The notes under the pieces: model-generated | Database searches by the model: none | Told to the model about the DNA's origin: nothing | What the model saw: the letters and a program-made list of their open reading frames with translations, nothing else | Position numbers and translations under genes: made by a program | Origin: Pseudanabaena sp. PCC 6802 | GTDB lineage: Bacteria; Cyanobacteriota; Cyanobacteriia; Pseudanabaenales; Pseudanabaenaceae | NCBI RefSeq assembly: GCF_000332175.1 | Contig: NZ_KB235914.1 | Location: forward strand, 4,057,793-4,121,792 | Reading direction: 5' to 3' | DNA length: 64,000 nucleotides | Shown here: piece by piece, positions 34,349-43,994 of the stretch | Numbering within the stretch: the stretch's first letter is position 1 | Layout of the letters: each line of letters begins with the position of its first letter

Positions 34349-35161
34349 ATGCCTATCCCCAATGACATTCCAGTTGCACAACGCATCAATAGTCCGGCAA
34401 GATCTGCAACCCATCCATTCGTGCGATCGCTCAAAGCGTTACCCTGGTGGGTTTACATTCTTGCCATAGTTGCCTTTTTCCTTCCCATGGTTGGCATGCA
34501 CTTCATGTCCGGGAGATCGGATAGTAGGAACGCTAATAGTCAGAAATCGACTGCGATCGCTCCTGCCAACAGTTCGTCAGATCGAGATCCAGGCATAGAT
34601 CCCACCACAGGCAGATCCTCCGAACAGATATTCGGTCATTTGGCTTATGCTGAAACTCCACTATCATCCCTGCGCGTAATCTCTAGAGCCAGCGACGGTT
34701 ATGAAATCCGACTAAAGGAGCCTGCCGCCAAAGCATTTTTGCAAATGGCGGCGGTAGCTAGAACCAACGGCATAGAATTAGTTCCCATCTCCGGATTTCG
34801 CACGGTTGACGAACAAAAAAAATTGTTCTTCGACATCAGCAAACAGCGCAACCAAACCCCAGCCCAACGAGCTATGGTCAGCGCCCCGCCCGGCTATAGC
34901 GAGCACCATACCGGCTATGCGATCGACATTGGCGATGGTAGCGCTCCTAGTAGCAACCTTTCCCCCGATTTTGACAAAACAGAAGCTTTCCGTTGGCTTG
35001 AAAGCAATGCCGCCCAATTTGGCTTCGAGCTATCTTTCCCAAAGAATAATCCTCAAGGAGTTAGTTACGAGCCTTGGCATTGGCGTTATGTCGGTGATAG
35101 CGAAAGTCTTGCTACTTTCTACAAGAATCAACCCCAAAGTCAAACTAGCTCGCGTCGATAA
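34349..35161 (+). CDS. M15-family D-alanyl-D-alanine carboxypeptidase (VanY-like)
   Basis: 270 residues from ATG 34349; an upstream open frame to 34250 is not needed. One transmembrane anchor (WWVYILAIVAFFLPMVGMHF) at about 35-54 is followed by a Ser-rich linker and the M15B domain. ISGFRTVDEQKKLF and PPGYSEHHTGYAIDIGD hold the zinc-binding His and Asp, and SYEPWHWRYVG holds the catalytic Glu and third zinc His. It trims peptidoglycan stem peptides in the periplasm. The next gene starts 16 bp later. Confidence 0.9.
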   Translation: MPIPNDIPVAQRINSPARSATHPFVRSLKALPWWVYILAIVAFFLPMVGMHFMSGRSDSRNANSQKSTAIAPANSSSDRDPGIDPTTGRSSEQIFGHLAYAETPLSSLRVISRASDGYEIRLKEPAAKAFLQMAAVARTNGIELVPISGFRTVDEQKKLFFDISKQRNQTPAQRAMVSAPPGYSEHHTGYAIDIGDGSAPSSNLSPDFDKTEAFRWLESNAAQFGFELSFPKNNPQGVSYEPWHWRYVGDSESLATFYKNQPQSQTSSRR

Positions 35162-35177
35162 GCAGATATAGGATGAG

Positions 35178-35840
35178 ATGAATAGAAATAGTGACGAAGA
35201 TCTAACTCTACTGGCGATCGCCATCTTTACGCTCTCCATGTCGGTGTTAATTGGGCCAGCCATAGGCTTATCGCCCCTCATTCCCACTACTCTGACTGCA
35301 GTTCTATTAGGGTTATATGGCATTTATGCATCTGGATGGGGCGGGCAAGGGCGATCGATATTGATGGCCTGGTGGCAGGAAGCCTCACCCCAGCAGCGCG
35401 ATCGCCTCCTGCACCACGAAGCCGGACACTTCCTGGCCGCCTACCTGCTGGGAATTAAGATTGTGGGATATAACCTCAGCCCCATCGCTGCCGCCAAACA
35501 GGGACAGTTGGGCGCGATCGGCGTTGAGGTGGATGTCGATCGCGTTATGCCCGATCGCTTAGAGCGTTATTGCACGGTTTGGATGGCAGGCATCGCCGCC
35601 GAGGAATATATTTACCAGGATGCTAAAGGAGGCGCAGAAGATATTCGCCAACTGCGGAACGCCACAGCACACTTGCCAAATCCCGAGCTGCACCAACGTT
35701 GGGCTTTGTTGCGGGCGCGAACTTTAATCGCAGAGCATCAAGAAGCATATCAGGCATTAGTTTTGCAAATGCAGCAAAATGCTACAGTCGAAAATTGCTA
35801 TGCAGCTATAGATTTAACTCTATCAAATAAGACTATATAA
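35178..35840 (+). CDS. Membrane zinc metalloprotease-like protein (FtsH peptidase domain without AAA)
   Basis: 220 residues. Two N-terminal transmembrane helices (LLAIAIFTLSMSVLIGPAIG, LTAVLLGLYGIYASGW), then a peptidase-M41-like domain with the zinc motif HHEAGHFLAAYLLG and the downstream MAGIAAEEYIY and GGAEDIRQLR, where the third metal ligand (Asp) would lie. The AAA+ ATPase module of FtsH is missing. Such stand-alone proteins are widespread in cyanobacteria and plants; substrates are unknown. Probably co-transcribed with the M15 peptidase. Confidence 0.82.
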   Translation: MNRNSDEDLTLLAIAIFTLSMSVLIGPAIGLSPLIPTTLTAVLLGLYGIYASGWGGQGRSILMAWWQEASPQQRDRLLHHEAGHFLAAYLLGIKIVGYNLSPIAAAKQGQLGAIGVEVDVDRVMPDRLERYCTVWMAGIAAEEYIYQDAKGGAEDIRQLRNATAHLPNPELHQRWALLRARTLIAEHQEAYQALVLQMQQNATVENCYAAIDLTLSNKTI

Positions 35841-35845
35841 TTACA

Positions 35846-35953
35846 TATATAGCCATAGACAGATCTGTTAGGACAGGGGGGTGTGGGGGCTACGCCCCCA
35901 CGCAGGGGTGGAACCCCTGCACCCCGTCCTAAGCCTGTTGGCTATAGCTATAT
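35846..35953. repeat. MITE-like dispersed repeat, copy 2
   Basis: A 108-bp element. The terminal inverted repeats (about 27 bp, roughly 20 matching) begin tatagccatagacag at the left and, reversed, tatagctatagccaacag at the right. The interior holds gtgggggctacgcccccac and caggggtggaacccctg. It is the reverse orientation of 2683-2788. It ends 30 bp before the ndhS start and may carry promoter or terminator activity. Confidence 0.78.
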
Positions 35954-35982
35954 TAAAAACTTCAAGGGAGAGCATAATTCAG

Positions 35983-36198
35983 ATGAGCGATACGATTTTC
36001 CCAGGATCGGCTGTGCGCGTAGTCAATCAAGGCGATACCTACTTTGGTTTTGAAGGGCAAGTACAGCGCATTACTGACGGTAAAGTGGCGGTACTGTTTG
36101 AGGGTGGTAACTGGGATAAGCTAGTTTCTTTTCGCATGTCTGAACTCGAACCCGTCGATGCCACTCTCAGCCGTAATAAGGGTAGAAAGAAGGCTTGA
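35983..36198 (+). CDS. ndhS: NDH-1 complex subunit NdhS
   Basis: 71 residues from ATG 35983, with AAGGGAG 13 bases upstream. The sequence [40 protein letters not shown] and [12 protein letters not shown] matches the SH3-like NdhS. NdhS forms part of the ferredoxin-binding site of the thylakoid photosynthetic complex I. The open frame extends 34 codons upstream into the MITE-like repeat; that part is not coding. Its stop codon overlaps the TTG start of the next gene. Confidence 0.92.
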   Translation: MSDTIFPGSAVRVVNQGDTYFGFEGQVQRITDGKVAVLFEGGNWDKLVSFRMSELEPVDATLSRNKGRKKA

Positions 36199-36944
36199 GC
36201 GAAACCATAATTGTCATTCCTTGCTACAACGAAGCAGAGCGGTTGTCAGTCGAACAGTTTAAGACCTTCTGCGATCGCCATGCCGACATAAATTTTTTAT
36301 TTGTAAATGACGGTAGTGAGGATCGCACCCTGGAAATTTTGCAGGAATTGGCTCAAATCAACCCCGATCGCTTCAGCGCTCTCGATCTCCAGCCAAACCG
36401 AGGTAAGGCTGAAGCCGTGCGCGCTGGAGTCCTGGCAGCATTCGATCGATCTCCTGTCTATATTGGCTATTGGGATGCCGACCTCGCCACCCCTCTCCAG
36501 GAAATCCCTAACTTTATCGATCTGCTAGCTCGCAATCCCCAGTACGAACTACTATTTGGTGCCAGGGTAAAACTGTTGGGGCGATCGGTGCAGCGTAGCG
36601 CAGCGCGTCACTATTTGGGACGTATTTTTGCCACGGTTGCATCTATGGTTCTATCTCTAGCCATTTACGATACCCAGTGCGGAGCCAAGCTATTTCGCGC
36701 CACACCCCCACTGAAGGCGCTGTTCGCAGAACCCTTCATAACGAGTTGGGTATTTGATGTGGAAATTATCGCCCGTCTTATCCGATCGAGACATGGGCAA
36801 GACATGCCTCAAGCCGAGTCTGTAATTTGCGAAGTCCCGCTCCAGGAGTGGAACGACATTCCCGGCTCCAAGGTCAAGCCCTATGATTTCCTCAAAGCAA
36901 TGGTAGAAATGATGCGAATTTACTGGAGCTATTTAAGAAATTGA
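36195..36944 (+). CDS. Family 2 glycosyltransferase (dolichyl-phosphate glucosyltransferase-like)
   Basis: 249 residues. GT2 landmarks: [54 protein letters not shown] and the DXD-like [24 protein letters not shown] and [11 protein letters not shown] fit the DPG-synthase/ALG5 subgroup that transfers sugar to polyprenyl phosphate. It starts at TTG 36195, overlapping the ndhS stop (TTGA), so translation is probably coupled. The link to NdhS is positional only. Confidence 0.85.
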   Translation: MSETIIVIPCYNEAERLSVEQFKTFCDRHADINFLFVNDGSEDRTLEILQELAQINPDRFSALDLQPNRGKAEAVRAGVLAAFDRSPVYIGYWDADLATPLQEIPNFIDLLARNPQYELLFGARVKLLGRSVQRSAARHYLGRIFATVASMVLSLAIYDTQCGAKLFRATPPLKALFAEPFITSWVFDVEIIARLIRSRHGQDMPQAESVICEVPLQEWNDIPGSKVKPYDFLKAMVEMMRIYWSYLRN

Positions 36945-36953
36945 CACTCTCAA

Positions 36954-37304
36954 TTACTGAACGGGTTTGGATTTAGGCTCCAGTGCAGAGGGAGTGGTAA
37001 CGCCTTGCTTGCGCTGCTGAGCGCGGAACTGAAGTACTGCATCGTTTAGAGACTCAGCTTGATCGTTGTTAAATTGCTCCGGCGATCGCCCATTTAACAG
37101 ATTAGCGTTGTGAATTAGTTGCATGACGCTGAGGTTGCTGTTCCCGACCGAATATAGCGATCGCGAGTCCTGGGTTTCCTGCAAAGCTTGTTGAGATTGA
37201 GTAGTTTGAGTAGTTGTGACTGTTTGGGCAGCAGCACTCAAACCAGATCCTGCAACTAAAACACTGCTACCAAGTAAGGTGAAAAATAATTTACGGGCTG
37301 ACAT
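36954..37304 (-). CDS. Small secreted protein of unknown function
   Basis: 116 residues from ATG 37304, with GAAGGAGA upstream. The Sec signal peptide is SARKLFFTLLGSSVLVAGSG, then LSAAAQ with likely cleavage after AAA-Q. The mature protein is Gln/Asn/Ser-rich (TTTQTTQSQQALQETQDS). LSVMQLIHNANLLNGRSPEQ resembles a short motif found in other cyanobacterial secreted proteins. No catalytic signature. Confidence 0.65.
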   Translation of the reverse strand: MSARKLFFTLLGSSVLVAGSGLSAAAQTVTTTQTTQSQQALQETQDSRSLYSVGNSNLSVMQLIHNANLLNGRSPEQFNNDQAESLNDAVLQFRAQQRKQGVTTPSALEPKSKPVQ

Positions 37305-37403
37305 AGAGATTTCTCCTTCGAGAGCGATAGCGCGATCGATATAAATTCTAATATACGTCACAGAAAATACTAGAGAGTAGCTTTAGTTAAATGGTTCCCA
37401 CTA

Positions 37404-37463
37404 CTATAGCCGCAGACAGATCTAATGATACAGGAGGTATGAGGGCTGCGCCCCCACCTATAG
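37404..37463. repeat. Degenerate partial MITE-like repeat
   Basis: Retains ctatagccgcagacagatct at one end, a shortened gggctgcgccccca core and ctatag at the other end, about 60 bp in all. It appears to be a deletion derivative of the 105-bp element. Confidence 0.5.
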
Positions 37464-37503
37464 TATAGAAGAGGACTATTAATTACTTAATTTGAATACA
37501 GCT

Positions 37504-37788
37504 ATGACAAGAGCAACTTGGCAGGGTGCCGTTTTGGCAGAGAGCGATCGCTGCGAGGTCGTAGAGGGCAATCAATATTTCCCACCCAATGCGATAAATT
37601 CAGAGTATTTCAAAGCGAGCGATACCCATACCACCTGTCCTTGGAAAGGTGTTGCTAGCTATTACAACATTGAGGTTGACGGTAACGTTAACAAAGATGC
37701 CGCCTGGTACTACCCCAACCCCAAAGATGCCGCCGCTAACATCAAAGGCTATATTGCTTTCTGGAAAGGCGTACAGGTCGAGCGGTAA
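37504..37788 (+). CDS. DUF427-family protein
   Basis: 94 residues from ATG 37504. The whole protein is one DUF427 domain: TWQGAVLAESDRCEVVEGNQ, YFPPNAINSEYF, TTCPWKGVASYYNIEVDG and AWYYPNPKDAAANIKGYIAF. These are small beta-rich proteins, widespread and without an established reaction. An in-frame TTG at 37492 is less likely. Monocistronic. Confidence 0.88.
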   Translation: MTRATWQGAVLAESDRCEVVEGNQYFPPNAINSEYFKASDTHTTCPWKGVASYYNIEVDGNVNKDAAWYYPNPKDAAANIKGYIAFWKGVQVER

Positions 37789-37839
37789 TTTAATCTAATC
37801 GCCGATTGTATAAAAAGTTATTATCTCAATTAAGGGTCG

Positions 37840-37905
37840 CAGGGGCATAGCCCCCGCTCTGGTTTTGTTCCCCTCTCCCTTGGGGAGAGGGTTTAGGGGT
37901 GAGGG
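37840..37905. repeat. Palindromic intergenic sequence upstream of crtISO
   Basis: Contains gcaggggcatagcccccgc and the hairpin CCCTCTCCC-tt-GGGGAGAGGG followed by tttaggggtgaggg. The second is a palindrome frequently seen between cyanobacterial genes. It could end transcription of the DUF427 gene. Confidence 0.5.
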
Positions 37906-37989
37906 TTTCAGGACTTTGCACAAAGTGAGTTAATCACAGATATAGGTTGTCGCCTATTATGGTGAGTTGCGGTTAAAAATTACAAACTG

Positions 37990-39489
37990 ATGGTTGATGC
38001 GGATGTAATAGTAATTGGCTCCGGTATGGGCGGGCTGGTAACGGCAACTCAGCTAGCCGCCAAAGGAGTCAGGGTACTGGTTTTAGAAAAATACTTAATT
38101 CCAGGCGGTAGTGCTGGCTATTTTGAGCGCAATGGCTACCGCTTTGATGTCGGTGCGTCCATGATCTTTGGATTTGGCAAACAAGGCACGACCAACCTCC
38201 TGACCCGTGCCCTCGATGCCGTACGCGTGCATCTGGAAACAATTCCCGACGATACCCAGATTCATTACCATTTACCAAATGGACTGGATATTAAGGTCGC
38301 CCGAGACTACGAGAAATTCATGCAGGACTTAGGCGATCGCTTTCCCCACGAGCGCCAGGGCATCCGCAAATTCTACGATACCTGCTGGAAGGTATTTAAC
38401 TGTCTCAACTCGATCGAACTGCTTTCCCTAGAAGAACTGGGCTATCTCACCCGTGTATTTTTTCAAAACCCCCTTGCCTGTTTTGGGTTGCTGAAATATT
38501 TGCCCCAGAATGCTGGGGATGTGGCCCGGCGTTATATCTCCGACCCAGAGCTACTGAAATTTATTGATATGGAGTGTTATTGCTGGTCGGTGGTTCCTGC
38601 CGATAGAACGCCCATGATTAATGCAGGAATGGTATTTAGCGATCGCCACTATGGCGGCATCAACTACCCCAAGGGCGGTGTCGGTCGCATCGCTGAAGTT
38701 CTGGTAGATGGCTTGACCAAAGCTGGCAGCGAAATCTGCTACGGTGCCAGAGTAACGCAAATTATACCTAAACCTAAAACTGGCGGCGCGATCGCCGTCA
38801 AGCTTGCCAATGGCGATACCCTAACTGCTAAGAGAGTGGTCTCGAATGCAACGCGCTGGGATACATTTGAATATTTGCTCAAAGACGAACCGATGCCAGC
38901 CAGCGAGCAACGCTGGCAGCAAAGATATCAGCGATCGCCCAGCTTCCTCAGCCTGCACCTTGGCGTGAAAGCCGACGCAATTCCACCCGGCACCGACTGC
39001 CACCATATCCTGCTGGAAGACTGGGCAGATATGGAAAAATCCGAGGGTACGATTTTTGTATCTATACCCACGCTTTTAGATCCCGATCTGGCACCACCCG
39101 GTCACCATATCGTCCATACATTCTCGCCAAGTTGGATGCAAGAATGGGAAGGCTTAAGTGCTAGCGAGTACGAACAACGTAAAGAAAAAGCGGCAAGTCA
39201 AATAATTGCGCGGTTGGAAAAAATTTTCCCAGGATTAGAAGCTAATCTGGACTACCAGGAAGTCGGTACGCCGCGCACGCACAGACGCTTTCTAGGCCGC
39301 TACGACGGCACCTATGGTCCCATCCCCAGCCGCAAGCTGATGGGTTTGTTGGGCATGCCCTTTAACCGCACCGCTATTCCCAATCTCTATTGCGTAGGTG
39401 ACAGTACTTTCCCCGGCCAGGGCTTAAACGCCGTCGCATTTTCCGGCTTTGCTTGCGCGCACCTAGTAGCAACTACCCTGAAGTTGTAG
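37990..39489 (+). CDS. crtH: Carotenoid isomerase CrtISO (CrtH)
   Basis: 499 residues. The N-terminal FAD-binding motif is [19 protein letters not shown], with [37 protein letters not shown] and the C-terminal [20 protein letters not shown] are diagnostic of the CRTISO branch of the phytoene desaturase family. It converts poly-cis-lycopene to all-trans-lycopene. No signal peptide; it acts at the membrane surface. Monocistronic, with 200 bp upstream. Confidence 0.92.
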   Translation: MVDADVIVIGSGMGGLVTATQLAAKGVRVLVLEKYLIPGGSAGYFERNGYRFDVGASMIFGFGKQGTTNLLTRALDAVRVHLETIPDDTQIHYHLPNGLDIKVARDYEKFMQDLGDRFPHERQGIRKFYDTCWKVFNCLNSIELLSLEELGYLTRVFFQNPLACFGLLKYLPQNAGDVARRYISDPELLKFIDMECYCWSVVPADRTPMINAGMVFSDRHYGGINYPKGGVGRIAEVLVDGLTKAGSEICYGARVTQIIPKPKTGGAIAVKLANGDTLTAKRVVSNATRWDTFEYLLKDEPMPASEQRWQQRYQRSPSFLSLHLGVKADAIPPGTDCHHILLEDWADMEKSEGTIFVSIPTLLDPDLAPPGHHIVHTFSPSWMQEWEGLSASEYEQRKEKAASQIIARLEKIFPGLEANLDYQEVGTPRTHRRFLGRYDGTYGPIPSRKLMGLLGMPFNRTAIPNLYCVGDSTFPGQGLNAVAFSGFACAHLVATTLKL

Positions 39490-39975
39490 TAATGGTGTCA
39501 TAGCAGCCTTCAGCAACACATCGCGGGTATCTTATTTTCATGCACATAAATTTACTCGCGCAATCGGCGAGCTGGCATATAAAACAAAGTTATATATGCT
39601 ACAAAAAAGCAGCTATTTGGCCTGAAATTTTAGAAACAACAAGCAAACCCATGTAGTTTAACTTGTTATGTAGAAAAATTAAGCGATTATTTAAAAAAAT
39701 TAAGCTATCTATCCTGAGAGGTACAGGAATTGTCTTGCAGATAATGCCTCTGCACGGCTGTCCTGTCAGGCTGTAAATGCATGAAACCCTTGCGGGAAAA
39801 TAGTTTTGGCGACATTACAAAATCTAAAGTTATTGCATACCCAAATTGCCGTTACTAGCGAACATTTGTTAAAAAAGTTTGAAGTCTTCCTTTAGGATTA
39901 GATATAATAACTTAGGTTTGTAACCTTAATTACATACAGATCGAATATAAAAGGTCTTAACAGGAGGTAGCAAAG
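39490..39975. other. Gene-free interval, AT-rich
   Basis: 486 bp between crtISO and the DUF3155 gene. No ORF over 30 codons is convincing in either strand. The central part (39719-39790) has short complementary stretches but no recognised RNA. The end holds the promoter listed separately. It could hold a small RNA, for which there is no direct evidence. Confidence 0.5.
39879..39908 (+). promoter_or_regulatory. Sigma-70-type promoter of the DUF3155 gene
   Basis: TTGAAG (39879-39884) and TATAAT (39903-39908) are 18 bp apart, and the gene starts 67 bp further on. The -10 is a perfect consensus. Confidence 0.6.
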
Positions 39976-40296
39976 TTGGCACGTAGACGTAAGCGCAAGA
40001 GTAGACGTCGTTTAGAGGGTAGAAAGATTCTCGAACATATTCCTCAGTTCAGTATTGATAGTGGAGAGGATAAGCCAGTGACTGCGGCACGTAAGTTTAT
40101 TCACTCTTCAGGAATTGTACCGCCAGCGCTATTGTTGGTGAGACGAAACGAGCATACCACCGATCGGTATTTTTGGGCTGAGAAAGGACTTTTCGGGGCG
40201 CAGTATGTAGAAGAGAATCATTTCTTATTCCCCAGTCTCAGACCGCAGGAAGAAACTCCAGAACCTCGTTATGAATTTGCTGGCTCAGTTCGATAG
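39976..40296 (+). CDS. DUF3155-family basic protein
   Basis: 106 residues starting at TTG 39976, with CAGGAGGTAG upstream as a strong ribosome-binding site. The N-terminus is very basic (MARRRKRKSRRRLEGRKILE), then SGEDKPVTAARKFIHSSGIV and YFWAEKGLFGAQYVEENHFL. This matches DUF3155, a cyanobacterial family of unknown function; the basic start suggests nucleic-acid or ribosome contact. Its promoter is good, so it is probably well expressed. Confidence 0.85.
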   Translation: MARRRKRKSRRRLEGRKILEHIPQFSIDSGEDKPVTAARKFIHSSGIVPPALLLVRRNEHTTDRYFWAEKGLFGAQYVEENHFLFPSLRPQEETPEPRYEFAGSVR

Positions 40297-40332
40297 AAAA
40301 GAATTTTAGTCAAGTAAGTTTTTAACAAAATC

Positions 40333-40396
40333 CCCTGCATTATTTACTTGTTATTCTGTTGGTGTCACGCAGTTACAGGTAGTAGTGCAGGGGAAA
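40333..40396. repeat. Inverted repeat between the DUF3155 gene and the next gene
   Basis: TCCCCTGCA (40333 on) pairs with TGCAGGGGAAA (40386 on) around a 45-base centre. It may be a terminator of the DUF3155 gene; a long loop makes this uncertain. Confidence 0.4.
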
Positions 40397-40470
40397 TTTT
40401 ATTGATTTCCTCGACAAATGCTAATATTTGCCTACTGGCAATGCTGCTAAATGCTATATTCCCAAAAACT

Positions 40471-41049
40471 ATGGCACAGGAAAAAAAGGGGAAACCCAAG
40501 TGGATTAAAGAAATACTCGAACTAAAACCAGATCATGGGTGGGAAGCGCCAGCAGGCTATAAAATTTTTGTCGCCGATCGCGGAGCCGTGCGCTTGAACG
40601 TCCCCCAAGATTGGTACTTCGAACCTCAGGAAAAATCGTTCAAGTTTCTCGATAAAAAGCCGCCCGACGAAGATTGCGGTCTGGAAATATCCTTCAACCA
40701 CTTGCCTCCCCATGACTGGAGCCAGTTCCCACTGGAAGCCACCTTAGAAAAAATCATGGCAGATGACTCTCGTAATGTAGTTGAAAGGGGCAAAGTCATT
40801 ACCCTCAAGCGCCAGACCGCCAGAATTGTATGGTCGGAAATGAAGTTTATCGACACTCAAGCAGAACCGCGCGAGGCTTTCTCGCGAACTTGTATTGGTT
40901 TGGGCTCGAACGTTCAATGTTTGATTACATTTGACTTCTGGGCAGACCAGGCCCCGCAACTAACACCTATTTGGGATGAAGTCCTGCGATCGCTCACACT
41001 AGGTTTGTACATTCGCGATCCGAGAACGGGTATGGCCTTCCCAGACTGA
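40471..41049 (+). CDS. Conserved-type hypothetical protein
   Basis: 192 residues from ATG 40471 (MAQEKKGKPKWIKEILELKP). An open frame extends to 40348, but its translation looks non-coding and includes the inverted repeat before this gene. The protein is soluble and mixed alpha/beta (AVRLNVPQDWYFEPQEKSFK, GLEISFNHLPPHDWSQFPLE, LITFDFWADQAPQLTPIWDE). It resembles the PsbP/Mog1-like pattern only loosely. It converges with ileS. Confidence 0.65.
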   Translation: MAQEKKGKPKWIKEILELKPDHGWEAPAGYKIFVADRGAVRLNVPQDWYFEPQEKSFKFLDKKPPDEDCGLEISFNHLPPHDWSQFPLEATLEKIMADDSRNVVERGKVITLKRQTARIVWSEMKFIDTQAEPREAFSRTCIGLGSNVQCLITFDFWADQAPQLTPIWDEVLRSLTLGLYIRDPRTGMAFPD

Positions 41050-41083
41050 TTGTCAATCAGCAAAATTTTGCCCGGAAATCCAG

Positions 41084-43942
41084 CTAAAACTTACCTGCTA
41101 AGGCATTGACACAGCGATCGCAAAGCAGTGGATGCTCGACCGACTCGCCCACATGGGTGGAATAGTTCCAGCAACGCGGGCATTTCTGTCCGTCAGCATT
41201 GACAACAGCAATCTCTAAGGTTTCCAGGTTGGCGGTATGACTGAGATTCGCGGGAATAGATTCCACAAGTTCGGCCTGCGAAGCAATGAATAGGTATTGT
41301 AAATCGCTGCCAAGGGAACTCAGTCTTGCTTGTAGGACGGGATCGCTTACATGCAGCAGTACTTTAGCATCCAGTGAAGAACCGATCGCCTTCGCATTAC
41401 GCGCCGCCTCCATCACCTTATTGACCTCAGAGCGCACTTCACGCAGGTTCTGCCACTTTTCAGCTAATTCGGGATCGTGCCATTCCTCTAAAGGATTTAA
41501 CCACCCTGCCTGAAATACCGATTTACAGGGAACTGCATAGGGCATGTGCTGCCAGATATCCTCTGCGGTGTGGCATAGCACCGGAGCGATCGCTTTTGCC
41601 AATACTTCCAAACACAGCGATAATACAGTTTGACAACTACGCCGTCTATGGGAATTAGCAGCACTGATGTACAAGCGATCCTTGCCAATATCCAAATAGA
41701 AGTTGGATAGATCGACCGTGCAGAAATTTTGTATAGTTTGGAAGAAACGGAAGAACTGAAAGCGATCGAAGGCATCCGTAATCTCCAGGCAAACTTCGCG
41801 CAGGCGATGCAATAAGTAGCGATCTAAATCGGGTAACTGTTCGAGGGATACTGCGTCCTTGGTCGGATCGAAATCATAGAGGTTGCTCAGTAAGAACCTG
41901 GCTGTATTGCGGATTTTACGCGATACATCCGCCATCTGGTTGAGAATGTTTTTGCTAAGTGGAACATCAGCACCATAGTCAACGCTAGATACCCACAGTC
42001 TCAGGACATCGGCCCCGTAGGGAGGGGCTTGCTTTTGATCCTTCCCACCATTAATCACTTCCATCGGATCGATGCCATTCCCCTCCGACTTGCTCATCTT
42101 ACGACCGCGATCGTCTACGATAAAACCGTGGGTGAGTACGGTTTTGTAAGGAGCGCGATCGTTCGCCGCCACGCTAGTCAGCAGAGATGATTGGAACCAC
42201 CCGCGATGTTGATCGGAACCTTCTAAATATAGATCGGCAGGATAATCTAGTTGTTCGCGCTGCTTGAGTACGGCTGCCCACGAGGAACCGGAGTCAAACC
42301 AAACATCCATCGTATCCGTCCCCTTGCGATAGGTCTTGCCGTTATTGCGATATTGCGGTGGCAGCAGTTCTTCCACGCTGAATTCCCACCACACATCAGA
42401 TCCGTGCTGGTGGATGAGAGCTTGGATATAGTCGATGGTTTCAGCATTGAGCAGTACTTCACCTGTCTCGGTATCGTAAAACACGGGGATGGGTACGCCC
42501 CAGTTGCGCTGGCGCGAGATACACCAATCAGAGCGCTCCTGCACCATCGCAGTAATCCGATTCTCTCCGATCGCGGGAATCCATTTTACAGATTTAATTG
42601 CTTGCAGTGCAGCTTCGCGGAATCCCTCCACCGAAGCAAACCACTGTTCTGTTGCCCTCACAATCGTGGGCTTTTTGGTACGCCAATCGTAGGGATATTT
42701 GTGCTCGTATGGCTCTTCTTTCAGCAACAAACCCCGTTCGGCAATGGCATCAACTACCGCTGCGTTGCCTTCCTTTAAAACATTCAACCCCGCAAATTGT
42801 CCTGCTTCTTGGGTAAAAATGCCGCGATCGTCAACGGGTGCCAGGATGCTCAAGCCATATTTTTTCCCGATCGCATAGTCATCCTGACCGTGCCCTGGAG
42901 CAGTGTGCACCAACCCCGTTCCGGATTCCGCCGTGACGTGGCTGCCTAGCAGGATGGGACTTTCGCGATCGAAGATGGGATGCTGGCAAATCGTATGTTC
43001 CAGTACCTCGCCAGAGAAGGTAGCTCCCTCGACCAGTTCCCGTTCAAATTTTGCTGCCAGACCGGAGACCAGCTCGGTAGCAACAATATAATACTTTTCG
43101 CCTGCGGATACGACGCTATAACTGAGGTCGGGATTCGCACTGATGGCTAAATTAGCGGGAATCGTCCAGGGAGTTGTCGTCCAGATTAAAGCATAGAGGC
43201 GAGCTGGATTTTCTAGAATTCCAGGAATTCGATCGTTTAATTGACTGCTTAATTTCTCGCTCAACTGCTTGACCGGAAAAGCGACGTAAATACTGCGGGA
43301 AGTATGACCTTCAGGATATTCCAGTTCCGCTTCGGCCAGCGCAGTTTGCGAACTGGGCGACCAGTAAACTGGTTTCAGCCCGCGATAAATGTAGCCCTTC
43401 AGTGCCATTTGCCCGAATACTGCTATCTGTGCCGCTTCGTATTCCGGCTTGAGCGTGTAGTAGGCATTGCTGTAGTCGCCCCAAATTCCCCAGCGCTTAA
43501 AACCAGCAGATTGCTCCGCGATCGCGTCTAGAGCAAAATCCCGTGCCCGATGTCGTAATTCCAATGGGGTCAAGCTCTTGCGTTCTTCCGGCTTCAGATT
43601 CTGGATTACTTTCAGTTCGATCGGCAAGCCGTGGCAGTCCCAACCCAAAACGTAGCGCACTTTGCGCCCGCGCATAATTTGGTAGCGATTGATAATGTCT
43701 TTGAGAATCTTATTTAAGGCGTGTCCGGTGTGCAGGCTGCCATTAGCATAGGGTGGGCCATCGTGCAAAATAAACTTCTCGCCCTGATTGCGGGCAGCCA
43801 AATCTTCATAAATTTTCTGTTCTTCCCAAAATTGCTGAATCTCCGGTTCCCTATCTTTAGCATTAGCCCGCATCGAAAACTCAGTTTGGGGCAGGTTAAC
43901 CGTGTCTTTATATTCAGAAGTTTCTGTGGTCTTAGAAGTCAT
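41084..43942 (-). CDS. ileS: Isoleucyl-tRNA synthetase
   Basis: 952 residues. Class I signature PPYANGSLHTGH (HIGH at 71-74), the editing domain in the middle (LIWTTTPWTIPANLAISANP), KMSKS in DDRGRKMSKSEGNGIDPMEV, and an anticodon-binding C-terminus. It ends with the zinc finger CPRCWNYSTHVGE and CDRCVNAL. Full length and intact. It charges tRNA-Ile in the cytoplasm. No T-box leader was seen. It converges with the hypothetical gene at 40471. Confidence 0.97.
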   Translation of the reverse strand: MTSKTTETSEYKDTVNLPQTEFSMRANAKDREPEIQQFWEEQKIYEDLAARNQGEKFILHDGPPYANGSLHTGHALNKILKDIINRYQIMRGRKVRYVLGWDCHGLPIELKVIQNLKPEERKSLTPLELRHRARDFALDAIAEQSAGFKRWGIWGDYSNAYYTLKPEYEAAQIAVFGQMALKGYIYRGLKPVYWSPSSQTALAEAELEYPEGHTSRSIYVAFPVKQLSEKLSSQLNDRIPGILENPARLYALIWTTTPWTIPANLAISANPDLSYSVVSAGEKYYIVATELVSGLAAKFERELVEGATFSGEVLEHTICQHPIFDRESPILLGSHVTAESGTGLVHTAPGHGQDDYAIGKKYGLSILAPVDDRGIFTQEAGQFAGLNVLKEGNAAVVDAIAERGLLLKEEPYEHKYPYDWRTKKPTIVRATEQWFASVEGFREAALQAIKSVKWIPAIGENRITAMVQERSDWCISRQRNWGVPIPVFYDTETGEVLLNAETIDYIQALIHQHGSDVWWEFSVEELLPPQYRNNGKTYRKGTDTMDVWFDSGSSWAAVLKQREQLDYPADLYLEGSDQHRGWFQSSLLTSVAANDRAPYKTVLTHGFIVDDRGRKMSKSEGNGIDPMEVINGGKDQKQAPPYGADVLRLWVSSVDYGADVPLSKNILNQMADVSRKIRNTARFLLSNLYDFDPTKDAVSLEQLPDLDRYLLHRLREVCLEITDAFDRFQFFRFFQTIQNFCTVDLSNFYLDIGKDRLYISAANSHRRRSCQTVLSLCLEVLAKAIAPVLCHTAEDIWQHMPYAVPCKSVFQAGWLNPLEEWHDPELAEKWQNLREVRSEVNKVMEAARNAKAIGSSLDAKVLLHVSDPVLQARLSSLGSDLQYLFIASQAELVESIPANLSHTANLETLEIAVVNADGQKCPRCWNYSTHVGESVEHPLLCDRCVNALAGKF

Positions 43943-43994
43943 GTTTTAGTATCTGGGTCTGCTACTGCTATTATCGAGCCGAGTTAACGATAGT

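Noticed and set aside
35881..35982. N-terminal extension of NdhS
   Set aside because: It translates the MITE-like repeat; ATG 35983 with AAGGGAG matches the family start.
39490..39975. Small RNA or tRNA gene in the crtISO-DUF3155 gap
   Set aside because: No cloverleaf, no T-loop consensus and no terminator-like hairpin was found.
40348..40470. N-terminal extension of the 192-residue hypothetical protein
   Set aside because: The sequence is Cys-rich and non-conserved looking and covers an inverted repeat; ATG 40471 gives a normal soluble start.
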